64,000 bases of DNA from SIG440 sp045591095 (GTDB lineage: Bacteria; Bacillota; Clostridia; Monoglobales; Monoglobaceae): positions 1 to 64,000 of the forward strand of contig JAZNSF010000028.1 in the NCBI GenBank assembly GCA_045591095.1, in the 5' to 3' direction. Positions 40,749 to 49,938 of this stretch are shown here, piece by piece. The translations under genes were made by a program, and so were the position numbers. The notes under the pieces were generated by a model that ran no database searches, was not told the DNA's origin, and worked only from the letters and a program-made list of their open reading frames with translations. Every line of letters begins with the position of its first letter. Within the stretch, counting starts at the first letter, position 1.

Positions 40749-41967
40749 TGTAATTGTAATCGGTGGTGGTGCTGCTGGAATGATGGCGGCAGGAACTGCA
40801 GCTCTTCGAGGTAGATCTGTACTTCTTATAGAAAAAAATCATTTATTGGGCAAAAAAATGCTCATAACAGGAAAAGGCAGATGCAACATCACCAATGCCT
40901 GCGAGGATGTGGAAACGCTTCTTGAAAATGTTACAGTAAACCGTAATTTTTTGTATAGTGCTTTTTACGGGTTTACCAATGATGATACAATAAAATTTTT
41001 TAATAATCTTGGCGTTGAAACCAAAATTGAACGGGGAAACAGAGTTTTCCCCGTTTCTGATAAAAGCAAGACAGTGGTTGATGCTTTGGCGGACTTTGTA
41101 AAAAAAAGCGGCGCAAAAATCATTACTGATATGGTAGAAGAAGTGCTTGTTGAGGATGGTAAAGTCATTGGCGTCAAAACAGAAAAACATGGTGAGATAT
41201 TTTCCTCATCGGTAATTGTGGCTACCGGCGGTGCATCGTATCAGGGAACCGGCTCGACGGGGGACGGATATAAATGGGCAAAGGATTTAGGCCACACAAT
41301 ATCCGCGATTACCCCATCTCTTGTGCCGATTGAGGTCGAGGAAAGATGGGCATATGACCTTATGGGACTCTCGCTTAAAAATATTGAGATTACCATACTT
41401 AACGAAAAGAACAAAAAGGTTTATACCGACTTTGGCGAAATGATGTTTGCACATTTTGGCCTTACCGGTCCGGTTATCTTGAGCGCTTCTGCCCATATGC
41501 GACCTATGAAAGAGGGTAAGTGGCGCATCCGTTTAGACTTAAAGCCTGCACTTGACGAAAAGACTTTGGATGCAAGGATACTCAGGGACTTTGAAAAGTT
41601 CCGAAACCGTGATTTTGTAAACAGTCTTGACGAACTCATTCCAAAAGGTCTTATTGATATTGTAGTCAGCCTTTCGGGGATTGACCCAAGGAAAAAGGTC
41701 AATTCAGTCACCAAGGAGGAGAGAGGAAAGCTTATTTCAATGCTTAAAGGTATTGAATTTAATGTTAAAAACTTCTGCCCGATAGAGCAGGCAATAATAA
41801 CCTCGGGCGGCATTTCGGTAAAGGAAATTGACCCCTCTACAATGGAGTCAAAAAAGGTTAGCGGACTTTATTTTGCAGGTGAAATTATTGACGTTGATGC
41901 CTATACCGGCGGCTTTAATTTGCAGATTGCGTTTTCGACCGGAAAGCTTGCCGGAGAAAATTGTTGA
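40732..41967 (+). CDS. FAD-dependent oxidoreductase of the HI0933/YhiN family
   Basis: 411 residues. The N-terminal dinucleotide fold is 'VIVIGGGAAGMMAAGTAALR' followed by 'KKMLITGKGRCNITN', the family signature. 'VIVATGGASYQGTGSTGDGY' and C-terminal 'GLYFAGEIIDVDAYTGGFN' complete the FAD site. The physiological reaction of this conserved flavoprotein family (YhiN, YtfP) is unknown. It overlaps the rluB gene end, so the two are translationally coupled, a pairing common in Firmicutes near cmk and ispH genes, which are absent here. Confidence 0.9.
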   Translation: MNEKADVIVIGGGAAGMMAAGTAALRGRSVLLIEKNHLLGKKMLITGKGRCNITNACEDVETLLENVTVNRNFLYSAFYGFTNDDTIKFFNNLGVETKIERGNRVFPVSDKSKTVVDALADFVKKSGAKIITDMVEEVLVEDGKVIGVKTEKHGEIFSSSVIVATGGASYQGTGSTGDGYKWAKDLGHTISAITPSLVPIEVEERWAYDLMGLSLKNIEITILNEKNKKVYTDFGEMMFAHFGLTGPVILSASAHMRPMKEGKWRIRLDLKPALDEKTLDARILRDFEKFRNRDFVNSLDELIPKGLIDIVVSLSGIDPRKKVNSVTKEERGKLISMLKGIEFNVKNFCPIEQAIITSGGISVKEIDPSTMESKKVSGLYFAGEIIDVDAYTGGFNLQIAFSTGKLAGENC

Positions 41968-42014
41968 TATAGTCCATTTTTTGTAAAAAAAATTACATTT
42001 TTTGCAAAAATTTA

Positions 42015-42043
42015 TTGCAAGCAGCCATTTTTCGTGATATAAT
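42015..42043 (+). promoter_or_regulatory. Promoter of gdhA
   Basis: TTGCAA (42015-42020), 17-bp spacer, TGATATAAT (42035-42043), an extended -10 promoter. Confidence 0.85.
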
Positions 42044-42082
42044 TACAAAATAAGTTTATAAATCGTTTAGGAGATGATTATA

Positions 42083-43438
42083 GTGAGTATCAAAAATGCA
42101 TATGTGCAGAGAGTTTATGAAGGAGTGGAAAAGCGTAACCCGGGCGAAAAAGAATTTTTGCAGGCTGTTTACGAGGTTTTGGAATCACTTGAACCTGTTA
42201 TCGAGCAACACCCCGAGTACGAAGCTGCAGGCCTTCTTGAAAGATTGGTTGAACCTGAAAGGGTTATCACTTTCCGCGTTCCGTGGGTTGATGATAATGG
42301 CAAAGTTCAGGTAAACCGTGGCTACAGAGTTCAGTTTAACAGTGCAATCGGTCCATACAAGGGCGGACTCAGATTTGCTCCTAATGTTTACATAGGAATT
42401 ATTAAGTTCTTAGGCTTTGAACAGATTTTCAAAAATTCACTTACCGGTCTTCCTATCGGCGGCGGTAAGGGCGGTGCTGACTTTGACCCCAACGGTAAGT
42501 CTGATGCAGAAATTATGCGTTTCTGTCAGTCATTTATGACCGAGCTTTATCGTCATATCGGTGCAAATACTGACGTTCCAGCAGGTGACCTTGGTGTTGG
42601 TGCAAGAGAAATCGGCTACCTCTTTGGTCAGTACAAAAGACTTAAGGATGTATACGAAGGCGTACTTACAGGTAAGGGTATTCCCTACGGCGGCTTAAAT
42701 GGCAGAACCGAAGCTACAGGCTATGGTATAGTATTCTTTGCAAGAGAAATGCTCAAGCGCTTTGGCGAAGAGCTTAAGGGTAAAGAAGTTGTTGTTTCTG
42801 GCTTTGGTAACGTATCTTGGGGTACAGTTCAAAAGCTTAACCAGCTTGGTGCAAAGGTTGTTACAATTTCGGGTCCTGATGGCTACATTTATGATCCTGA
42901 CGGAGTAACAGCAGGCGAAAAGGAAGATTTCCTTCTCGAGCTTCGTGCATCTGGTAAGAATATCTGCGCACCTTATGCAGAAAAATTCCCGAATGCTAAA
43001 TTCTTCCCCGGCGAAAAGCCCTGGGGCGTTAAGGCTGACCTTTACATTCCTTGCGCAACTCAGAACGAGATTGGTATGGAAGAAGCAAAAGCTATGGTTG
43101 CTGCAGGCTGCAAGTTCCTTTGCGAAGGTTCAAATATGCCTACAACAAACGAGGCTGTTGCATACCTTCGCGAAAACGGCGTTGTAATCGGCCCGGCAAA
43201 AGCTGCAAACGCAGGTGGCGTTGCTTGTTCTTGTATCGAAATGGGTCAGAATGCAGGTCATACAGTATTTGCCCCTGACCAGGTTTACGCACAGCTTGAA
43301 AACATCATGATTAATATCCATGACAGTGCTGCGGCTGCTGCAGAAAAGTACGGCTTTGGCTACAACCTTGTTGCAGGTGCAAACATTGCAGGCTTTGAAA
43401 AGATTGCAAATGCTATGATGGCACAGGGTATTGTTTAA
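42083..43438 (+). CDS. gdhA: Glutamate dehydrogenase (hexameric, probably NADP-dependent)
   Basis: 451 residues from GTG 42083, about 9 bp after AGGAG; ATG 42074 is too close to that site. The enzyme interconverts 2-oxoglutarate plus ammonia and glutamate. Seen are 'GPYKGGLRF', the catalytic 'LPIGGGKGGADFDP', 'DVPAGDLGVGAREIGYL', 'GGLNGRTEATGYG' and the coenzyme loop 'VVSGFGNVSWG'. Length and block order match the small hexameric GDH of Clostridia and enterics. It is monocistronic with a strong promoter, and codon use (many GGT/GCA) suggests high expression. Coenzyme is inferred from subfamily. Confidence 0.95.
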   Translation: MSIKNAYVQRVYEGVEKRNPGEKEFLQAVYEVLESLEPVIEQHPEYEAAGLLERLVEPERVITFRVPWVDDNGKVQVNRGYRVQFNSAIGPYKGGLRFAPNVYIGIIKFLGFEQIFKNSLTGLPIGGGKGGADFDPNGKSDAEIMRFCQSFMTELYRHIGANTDVPAGDLGVGAREIGYLFGQYKRLKDVYEGVLTGKGIPYGGLNGRTEATGYGIVFFAREMLKRFGEELKGKEVVVSGFGNVSWGTVQKLNQLGAKVVTISGPDGYIYDPDGVTAGEKEDFLLELRASGKNICAPYAEKFPNAKFFPGEKPWGVKADLYIPCATQNEIGMEEAKAMVAAGCKFLCEGSNMPTTNEAVAYLRENGVVIGPAKAANAGGVACSCIEMGQNAGHTVFAPDQVYAQLENIMINIHDSAAAAAEKYGFGYNLVAGANIAGFEKIANAMMAQGIV

Positions 43439-43458
43439 TAAGTTACTAAAACATATTC

Positions 43459-43486
43459 TAACGGGCAGATATTATTTCTGCCCGTT
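43459..43486 (+). terminator. Terminator after gdhA
   Basis: ACGGGCAGA and TCTGCCCGT form a perfect stem around TATTATT; the following T tract is short (TTTG). Confidence 0.7.
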
Positions 43487-43518
43487 TGTAATATACTTCA
43501 ACAAAAAAGGAGAAAGCT

Positions 43519-43887
43519 ATGGAAAAAAAGAGAGTTAAGGTACTGATTAATGGTGCAGAATATACGTTAGTTACTGCAGAGCCTGCTGAATATGTGCAGC
43601 GGGTAGCAGTAAGAGTTGACAGGACTCTTTCGGAGATTGCTCTGGAGAATAAACGGCTCAGCACTGCTATGCTTGCCATGCTTACATCCATAAATCTTGC
43701 TGATGAGCTTACAAAAATCGGAGATGAAGCCGAAGAATTAAAAAAACAGCTTGATGAGTACGTTAAAAAAGAAATACAAATGTCTGCTCAGCTTGAAGAA
43801 AAATCCATGCGAATTGAGGCTTTGGAAAAAAAGGTGCAGGAACTACAGATTGAGCTTGCAAAGAGTAATGCCCGCTCAGGTTATTAA
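43519..43887 (+). CDS. zapA: Cell division protein ZapA
   Basis: 122 residues, ATG with AAAGGAG upstream. ZapA binds FtsZ and bundles filaments at midcell. The N-terminal beta-hairpin 'RVKVLINGAEYTLVT' and 'YVQRVAVRVDRTLSEI' match the head, and a long coiled coil from about residue 60 ('LADELTKIGDEAEELKKQLD') matches the stalk. It is a little longer than the Bacillus protein. It starts a cluster of envelope and division genes, directly followed by a U32 protein gene, a common pairing in Clostridia. Confidence 0.9.
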   Translation: MEKKRVKVLINGAEYTLVTAEPAEYVQRVAVRVDRTLSEIALENKRLSTAMLAMLTSINLADELTKIGDEAEELKKQLDEYVKKEIQMSAQLEEKSMRIEALEKKVQELQIELAKSNARSGY

Positions 43888-43904
43888 AAAGGACTGATAT
43901 TTTT

Positions 43905-45995
43905 ATGAAAAAGATGGAACTACTTGCTCCGGCGGGGAATTTTGACTGTCTTAAAGCAGCGGTACAAAGCGGTGCAGATGCTGTATATTTGTCAGGAAAG
44001 GCTTTTGGAGCAAGAAGTTATGCTGATAACTTTGATAATTGCGAGCTTGAAAAAGCGGTGGATTACTGTCACTTAAGGGGCGCAAAAGTTTATGTAACAG
44101 TAAACACATTGGTATCTGATGTCGAGCTTGATAGTGTATGTCAGTATCTTTGTTTTTTGAGCAAGATAGGAGTAGACGCAATCATTGTTCAGGATCTTGG
44201 AATAGTAAAAATTGCAAAAGAGATAGTCCCAAATCTCCCGATACATGCAAGTACACAGATGTCTGTTCATAACAGTCAAGGGGTAAAAATGCTTGAAAAA
44301 CTGGGCATGAAGCGGATTGTTCTGGCACGCGAAACGTCAATTGCAGATATAAAAAAAATATCAGAAAACACAAATGCCGAGCTTGAAATATTTGGGCACG
44401 GCGCACTTTGTATGTCTTATTCGGGACAATGCCTGATGAGCAGCATTATAGGTAGTCGCTCGGGAAACCGTGGCAAGTGCGCGCAGCCTTGCAGACTGCC
44501 TTATTCGTATGCCAACAAATCAGAAAAGAAATTTTATATGAGTCTTAAGGATTTGTCATCTCTTGCTCATATAAAGGATTTGCAAGCTAGCGGTGTCGCA
44601 TCACTGAAAATAGAAGGCAGAATGAAGGGTGGGGCATATGTTGCAGCTGTTGTCGGGGTTTACCGAAAATATATAGATAATCCCTCTGAAATATCTAAAT
44701 CGGATCTTGAACTACTTAATAAGGTGTTTAACCGTGGCGGACTTACGGATGGATACTTGACGGGAGAAAAAGGTCCAGATATGTTTGCGTTTGATAAGCC
44801 TGACAACCCATACCTTAAAGGCTCAAACGAACTTGAAACAAGCCTTTTAAATGGATTAAAAAACGAAAACAGAAAGAGATTACTTGAATGTAATATAGAA
44901 ATAAGAATAGGAGAACCCCCAAAAGTTTCTTTGGGGAATGAACTCCTCTGGATAGATTATGTAGGCGAAAGCATAGCTGAAATAGCAGAAAATATCTCCT
45001 TAGACCGCGAGAACGTAAGGCTGCGCTTTGGTAAAACCGGCGGAACACCTTTTGAGTTTTCTAGGATATCGGTTAACTTAGATGAAAATGTATTCTTGAG
45101 CGCCGGAGAGATTAATAAACTTAGAAGAAATGCCTTGGAACTTTTTGAAAAAGAGTATTTAAAACTATTTAAGAGAGAAGAACAGAGTGTCAATCAGATT
45201 TCAAACCTGACAAACTCGGGCAAAACTTTTGAAGGTGGTTATGTTTGCGAAATTACTGCCAAAGAGCAATTTCTGGCAGTTAAGGATTTTGAGTATAAGT
45301 TGTTTTATGTACCACTTGATCTGCTTAAAAAATCTTTTGAAACGTTTAAAGACTTCAAAAATAAAATTGTAATCGTACCCCCGGCAATTGTGTCCGAGGG
45401 GGATTTAAAAGATACATTTAAAGATATAGAAAACCTTATTGATAGTGGTTTTTATGGGATACTTGCCCATAATATCAGCTTTTTTGAGCATTTTAAAGTA
45501 AAGAAGGTATTTGGAGGTTTCAGACTTAATATTTTTAACAGTCATTCTTTAGAATTTTGTAAGGATTACGGGTTTGAGGCAGTTGAGCTTTCCCCTGAGC
45601 TTAGCTTAAAGCAAATGAAAAATCTTACAAAAAATTTATCCACACAGGTTATGGTTTATGGCAGACTTCCGCTTATGGTTACAGAAAACTGCGTGGTTAA
45701 AAATATGGGTGGTTGCCCTTGTAGCGGCATAGCATATATAACTGACAGGATTGGTATGCAGTTTCCTATCGTGCGCGATGGTGACTCTTGCAGGAATGTT
45801 ATTCTTAACTGTAAGAAGACATTTTGCGGGTTTGATATAGATAAAATCCAAAATGCAGGGATTAGTTATTTCAGGGTTTATTTTACCGACGAAAGTCCTG
45901 AGGAATGTAAGAAAATAACCGAAACGTTCTTACATTCAGGCGAGTATAGACCTGTGGACTATACAAACGGACATTTTTCAAAAGGTGTGCTATAA
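43905..45995 (+). CDS. U32 family peptidase-like protein (TrhP/YhbU type)
   Basis: 696 residues. The N-terminal half is a U32 domain ('ELLAPAGNFDCLKAAVQSGADAVY' in part; 'SKIGVDAIIVQDLGI'; 'HGALCMSYSGQCLMSS' and 'RGKCAQPCRLPY' with the conserved cysteines). The C-terminal part contains a further DUF3656-like region and a second cysteine set ('GGCPCSG', 'CKKTFCGF'). Proteins of this family were once called collagenases. Several are now known as iron-sulphur enzymes for prephenate-dependent 5-hydroxyuridine in tRNA, which is the more likely job here. No signal peptide is seen. Confidence 0.85.
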   Translation: MKKMELLAPAGNFDCLKAAVQSGADAVYLSGKAFGARSYADNFDNCELEKAVDYCHLRGAKVYVTVNTLVSDVELDSVCQYLCFLSKIGVDAIIVQDLGIVKIAKEIVPNLPIHASTQMSVHNSQGVKMLEKLGMKRIVLARETSIADIKKISENTNAELEIFGHGALCMSYSGQCLMSSIIGSRSGNRGKCAQPCRLPYSYANKSEKKFYMSLKDLSSLAHIKDLQASGVASLKIEGRMKGGAYVAAVVGVYRKYIDNPSEISKSDLELLNKVFNRGGLTDGYLTGEKGPDMFAFDKPDNPYLKGSNELETSLLNGLKNENRKRLLECNIEIRIGEPPKVSLGNELLWIDYVGESIAEIAENISLDRENVRLRFGKTGGTPFEFSRISVNLDENVFLSAGEINKLRRNALELFEKEYLKLFKREEQSVNQISNLTNSGKTFEGGYVCEITAKEQFLAVKDFEYKLFYVPLDLLKKSFETFKDFKNKIVIVPPAIVSEGDLKDTFKDIENLIDSGFYGILAHNISFFEHFKVKKVFGGFRLNIFNSHSLEFCKDYGFEAVELSPELSLKQMKNLTKNLSTQVMVYGRLPLMVTENCVVKNMGGCPCSGIAYITDRIGMQFPIVRDGDSCRNVILNCKKTFCGFDIDKIQNAGISYFRVYFTDESPEECKKITETFLHSGEYRPVDYTNGHFSKGVL

Positions 45996-46015
45996 AAATT
46001 ACGGAGGAGCAATCT

Positions 46016-46399
46016 ATGAACAACCTTACAAAGGGAGATAAAATTATTGTTGCCGCTGTGCTAAGTTTAGCGCTGTTTGTATATGTCATTTTTACTTTCT
46101 ATATTACCGCTGGTGCTCCGGATGAAGTCCAGATTTTTGTTGACGGAAAGCTTTATGCTTCATATAGCCTTCAAAATTTTAAAGAAGAAAAGAACGTAGA
46201 GATAAAATCCGAGTTTGGTACAAATGTGCTTAAAATTTCTAATGACGGTGCCGAGATGCTTAGTGCTTCCTGCCCTGACAAACGTGACGTCATGGACGGG
46301 AAAATTACAAAATCCGGCCAGACCATTATTTGTATGCCAAACAGAGTTATGGTAAAACTTTTGGGGAATAATGATGAAGTGGACAGGGTGACTTATTGA
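46016..46399 (+). CDS. NusG domain II-containing membrane-anchored protein
   Basis: 127 residues. A short basic start and one transmembrane helix (about residues 10-32) anchor a NusG_II-type beta domain outside the cell ('DEVQIFVDGKLYASYSL', 'SCPDKRDVMDGKI', 'IICMPNRVMVKLLG'). The conserved C-P-x-x-x-C pair is reduced to one cysteine plus the later 'IICMPNR'. The family is found upstream of the Gx transporter gene in many Firmicutes, as here, where the stop overlaps its start. Function unknown, perhaps redox or heme related. Confidence 0.82.
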   Translation: MNNLTKGDKIIVAAVLSLALFVYVIFTFYITAGAPDEVQIFVDGKLYASYSLQNFKEEKNVEIKSEFGTNVLKISNDGAEMLSASCPDKRDVMDGKITKSGQTIICMPNRVMVKLLGNNDEVDRVTY

Positions 46400-46911
46400 T
46401 GAAAAATTCATATACACCAAAAAAAATAGGGATTATGGCGGTGTTTGTGTCTGTTGGATTTATTCTCCAGTACGTAGAAAGCCGCATTCTGATTACCGCT
46501 ATACCGGGCGGAAAGCTTGGTCTTGCCAATGCTGTATCGATAATCAATATTTTTATGTTTGGTGGCAAAAATGCTCTAGTGATTGCATTTTTTCGCAGCG
46601 TACTTACGTCACTTGTGGCAAGTGGGGCAGCGGCTTTGCCTTACGGGCTATCGGGCGCGGTTTTTTCGGTTGTAGCTATGGCTTTTGTAAGAAAATATTT
46701 TTATCCTAAAGTCAGCATAATAGGTATGAGTATAGTAGGTGCTGCGGTCCATAATACCGTTCAGCTTTTGGTAGCCTTTTGGCAGTACGGCTCGCCTTAC
46801 GTTTTTTCGTATTTGCCGGGACTTATGGTTATGGCGGTAGCATCCGGTTTTGTTACCGGATATACGGCAAAGGTGATTAGCAAGCGAGCGCTTAAAATCG
46901 GAGGTGTGTAA
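46399..46911 (+). CDS. Gx transporter family protein (heptaprenyl diphosphate synthase component I-like)
   Basis: 170 residues and about five membrane helices from ATG 46399, which overlaps the previous stop. 'GIMAVFVSVGFILQYVESRI' and 'PGGKLGLANAVSIINIFMFG' are family signatures of PF07456. The old name comes from a Bacillus heptaprenyl synthase link, but the fold is that of a small substrate-binding membrane component. The substrate is unknown. The NusG-II gene, this gene and maf form a conserved run in Firmicutes. Confidence 0.85.
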   Translation: MKNSYTPKKIGIMAVFVSVGFILQYVESRILITAIPGGKLGLANAVSIINIFMFGGKNALVIAFFRSVLTSLVASGAAALPYGLSGAVFSVVAMAFVRKYFYPKVSIIGMSIVGAAVHNTVQLLVAFWQYGSPYVFSYLPGLMVMAVASGFVTGYTAKVISKRALKIGGV

Positions 46912-47511
46912 ATGAAAAAGATTATTTTAGCATCAAATTCGCCAAGACGAAAAGAACTTCTCGCAAGCATTGGTTTAAAATTTGAAGTGATTCCGGATAA
47001 TACACCCGAGGAGGCTTGCGAGAGCCTTACTCCAGAGGAAACAGTTATCTACCTGGCAAAATTCAAAGGCGATAATGTTTGTGAAAAACTCGAAGATAAT
47101 GAACCTTGTTTAGTGATTTCGGCTGATACCGTTGTTGCTGTTGATAATAAAATACTTGGGAAACCAAAGACAAAGGATGAAGCCTTCGAAATGCTTAAAC
47201 TTTTAAGCGGAAGACACCACTTTGTTTATACAGGGGTATATATCAGAGAAAATAATTCAAAAAAATCAGTAATATTTTACGAAAAAACAAAGGTGCAATT
47301 TAAAAGCCTTGACATAAAAGAGATTTACGATTATATTAATACTGGGGAGCCTATGGACAAAGCAGGTGCCTATGGAATTCAGTCGCTTGGTTCACTGTTT
47401 GTCGAAAAAATAGATGGTGACTATTTTAACGTAGTGGGACTTCCTGTTTGTGCTTTAGCTAAATCCTTAAAAAAAGAATTTGGCATAGAATTTTTCAACC
47501 CAGATAACTAA
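46912..47511 (+). CDS. maf: Maf-family nucleotide pyrophosphatase
   Basis: 199 residues; starts one base after the previous stop, with GGAGGTG upstream. Maf proteins hydrolyse dTTP, UTP and modified nucleotides and can delay septation. Motifs are 'ILASNSPRRKELL' (phosphate loop), 'VISADTVVAVD' and 'KPKTKDEAFEMLKLLSGR', and 'EPMDKAGAYGIQ' with the catalytic lysine and aspartate. Placement just before mreB matches the classical maf-mreBCD order of Bacillus and Clostridia. Confidence 0.94.
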   Translation: MKKIILASNSPRRKELLASIGLKFEVIPDNTPEEACESLTPEETVIYLAKFKGDNVCEKLEDNEPCLVISADTVVAVDNKILGKPKTKDEAFEMLKLLSGRHHFVYTGVYIRENNSKKSVIFYEKTKVQFKSLDIKEIYDYINTGEPMDKAGAYGIQSLGSLFVEKIDGDYFNVVGLPVCALAKSLKKEFGIEFFNPDN

Positions 47512-47537
47512 AAATTAAAAAGAAAGAGAGAATATCT

Positions 47538-48533
47538 ATGATTATCAATGAAATCGGAATTGATCTTGGAACATCCAATACTATAATTTATCTTAAAGGA
47601 AAAGGTATTGTAGTAAATGAGCCTACTGTAGTTGCTGTAAGTAAGGCAAACGGAAAGATTCTTGCAAGAGGTAAAGAAGCCGGTGAAATGCTGGGCAGAA
47701 CCCCTGTTGATATCAGAGCAATAACCCCTATAAAAGACGGTGTTATTGCAAATTTTGATATAACAGTGGCACTTCTTAGATATTTTATTAAAAAGGCAAT
47801 AGGCTCATCTTTTTTAAAGCCAAAGGCGGTTGTTTGTATTCCATCACACATAACCGACGTTGAAAAGCGAGCAGTACGTGATGCGGTAATTGCGTCAGGC
47901 GTTAAAGAGGTTCACCTTGTAGAGAAATGTATGGCTGCTGCAATTGGCGCAGGTATCGAAGTAAACAGGCCCATAGGCTCGATGGTAGTTGATATCGGTG
48001 GCGGAACAACAGAAATTGCAGTAGTGTCTTTGGGTGGTGTGGTTGTAACACAAAGCATAAATGTTGCAGGACATACTCTTGACAATGACATTATTCAGTA
48101 CTTAAAGAAAAATCACAATCTTGTGATTGGCGAAATAACAGCCGAAGAGATTAAAAAAGAGATAGGCTCTGCTTGTCCGCTTAAGGATGAGCTTTCGATG
48201 AACATTAAAGGTAGAGACTTGGTTTCAGGTCTTCCGAAAACTATCAGTATAAATTCAGCGGATATTCGCGAAGCTTTTCAGGAAAGCCTTTCCACAATTA
48301 TTGATGGAATTAAGTCTGTACTTGAAAAAACACCACCCGAACTTGCAGCGGATATCTTTGATTCAGGCATTGTTATGACAGGTGGCGGCTCTACACTAAA
48401 AGGTCTTGGCAAACTTATAAGTGTACATACCGAGATTCCGATTTTTATTGCAGAATCTCCATCGGAGTGTGTTGCGATAGGTGCAGGTAAAGCCCTTGAT
48501 GAAATGAAGACACTTAAAACTGTTCTTAACTAA
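47538..48533 (+). CDS. mreB: Rod shape-determining protein MreB
   Basis: 331 residues, ATG with AGAAAGAGAG upstream. MreB is a bacterial actin that guides lateral wall synthesis along the membrane. The actin-fold motifs are 'EIGIDLGTSNTIIYLKGKG' (phosphate 1), 'MVVDIGGGTTEIAVVSLGG' (phosphate 2) and 'GIVMTGGGSTLKGL' (adenosine), with 'VCIPSHITDVEKRAVRDA' between. It could equally be named Mbl, but the downstream mreC and mreD identify the locus. It implies a rod-shaped cell. Confidence 0.95.
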   Translation: MIINEIGIDLGTSNTIIYLKGKGIVVNEPTVVAVSKANGKILARGKEAGEMLGRTPVDIRAITPIKDGVIANFDITVALLRYFIKKAIGSSFLKPKAVVCIPSHITDVEKRAVRDAVIASGVKEVHLVEKCMAAAIGAGIEVNRPIGSMVVDIGGGTTEIAVVSLGGVVVTQSINVAGHTLDNDIIQYLKKNHNLVIGEITAEEIKKEIGSACPLKDELSMNIKGRDLVSGLPKTISINSADIREAFQESLSTIIDGIKSVLEKTPPELAADIFDSGIVMTGGGSTLKGLGKLISVHTEIPIFIAESPSECVAIGAGKALDEMKTLKTVLN

Positions 48534-48573
48534 AATTACTGGTTAATACTAAGAGAAAGGAGGAACGGTTGTT

Positions 48574-49410
48574 TTGCGGAATATATTTAAAAACAAAGCC
48601 ACAGCTTGGTTTATAATAACAATTTTAATACTTAGCATAGCCATAGGTGCTTTGAATGCAACAAAGTCTGAAATCAGTTTTGCCGAAAATGTCTTAGAAA
48701 CAATTGTTACTCCTGTTCAAAAAGTTATTACATCTGCCCAAAACGGTGTTTCTGACTTTTTTGGATATTTTTCCAGCAAAGAAAAAATGCATAATGAAAT
48801 TGATGCATTAAAAGAAGAAAATGCCAAATTAAAAGAACAAATAGCAAAAAATGAGACTTCTCATATCGAAAATGAAGAACTCAGGAAGCTTCTCAGTCTT
48901 AAATCAGGGAACTTGTCATATGAACTTGAATCGGCAGAAGTGATTGCTCGAAATCCCTCAAACTGGTATAACACACTTACGATTGACAAGGGAAGCGCAC
49001 ACGGAATAGCGCTTAATCAGCCGGTTGTGACGGCAGGTAATGTGCTTGTAGGAAGAATAAGCGAGATTGGCACCATCTGGTCAAGGGTAAGTCTTATTAC
49101 TGACCCAGGCCATGCAGCAGGTGCCGAGATTACAAGGTCCGGCGAGTTTGGTATTTGCGAGGGCGATACCGGACTTATGGCTTCGGGCAGCATAAGACTT
49201 TCTTTTGTTTCGAAAAATGCAAACATAATCGTAGGCGATACGGCTGTCACTTCGGGACTTGGTGGTGTGTATCCTAAGGGTTTGATTATAGGGCAGGTGC
49301 AAAAAATACGCCCTGATATTCAAGGTATTTCGCAGTATGCAGTAATAAAACCCGAGGCGGATTTTGATAAGCTGAGAGCTGTATTTATTATAAAGAACGC
49401 AGCCGAATAG
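48574..49410 (+). CDS. mreC: Rod shape-determining protein MreC
   Basis: 278 residues from TTG 48574, 10 bp after AAAGGAGG. A single N-terminal helix (about 10-30) is followed by a coiled coil ('HNEIDALKEENAKLKEQIAK') and a double beta-barrel outside the membrane ('VIARNPSNWYNTLTIDKGSA', 'RISEIGTIWSRVSLITDPGH'). MreC scaffolds PBP2 and RodA in the elongasome. Motif order and length are normal. It lies between mreB and mreD in one operon. Confidence 0.93.
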   Translation: MRNIFKNKATAWFIITILILSIAIGALNATKSEISFAENVLETIVTPVQKVITSAQNGVSDFFGYFSSKEKMHNEIDALKEENAKLKEQIAKNETSHIENEELRKLLSLKSGNLSYELESAEVIARNPSNWYNTLTIDKGSAHGIALNQPVVTAGNVLVGRISEIGTIWSRVSLITDPGHAAGAEITRSGEFGICEGDTGLMASGSIRLSFVSKNANIIVGDTAVTSGLGGVYPKGLIIGQVQKIRPDIQGISQYAVIKPEADFDKLRAVFIIKNAAE

Positions 49411-49440
49411 GCTTGGCTATCTTGAAAGGTAAAAAAGCAA

Positions 49441-49938
49441 ATGAAATATATTTTTCATACAGTTTGTCTTTTGATTTTTTCGGTATTACAGCCGATAATT
49501 CCTAGGTGTTGTTTTGGTATAGGCCCTAATCTTTTTTTGCTATATACGTTACTGGTTTGTTGTTATTGCAAAAAAAATGAAGGGCTTATTTTGGGTGCCT
49601 TATCCGGGCTTATTCTTGATTTAATTGTTGGCAGATGGATAGGACTTAATCTGCTTTTAATGCTTGGAATGGCATTTTTGGTAAACAGATTTTTTAGTAA
49701 TGTGATAAGGAATAATACGCTTCTTATTACATTATTGATGTCTGTGGTTGTTACCTTGTTATACGAAACTGTCTATTATCTGGTGGCATTTTGGGGAGAT
49801 TTGCATTTTGGAAGTGTATTTGTAAGAATACTGATTCCCGAGTGTTTAAGTGCTGTTGTTGCTGCTTTCTTTATGTATTTTATTATAAAAAAATTTGCAG
49901 TAGTCTTCTGGGACGATAAAGGTGAAGAAATTGGATAA
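49441..49938 (+). CDS. mreD: Rod shape-determining protein MreD
   Basis: 165 residues with five or six hydrophobic helices and little else. Identity rests on length, topology, the family-like 'GLILGALSGLILDLIVGRWIG' segment and position between mreC and pbp2. It is a membrane partner of MreC. Its stop lies just inside the pbp2 frame, so translation is coupled. Confidence 0.87.
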   Translation: MKYIFHTVCLLIFSVLQPIIPRCCFGIGPNLFLLYTLLVCCYCKKNEGLILGALSGLILDLIVGRWIGLNLLLMLGMAFLVNRFFSNVIRNNTLLITLLMSVVVTLLYETVYYLVAFWGDLHFGSVFVRILIPECLSAVVAAFFMYFIIKKFAVVFWDDKGEEIG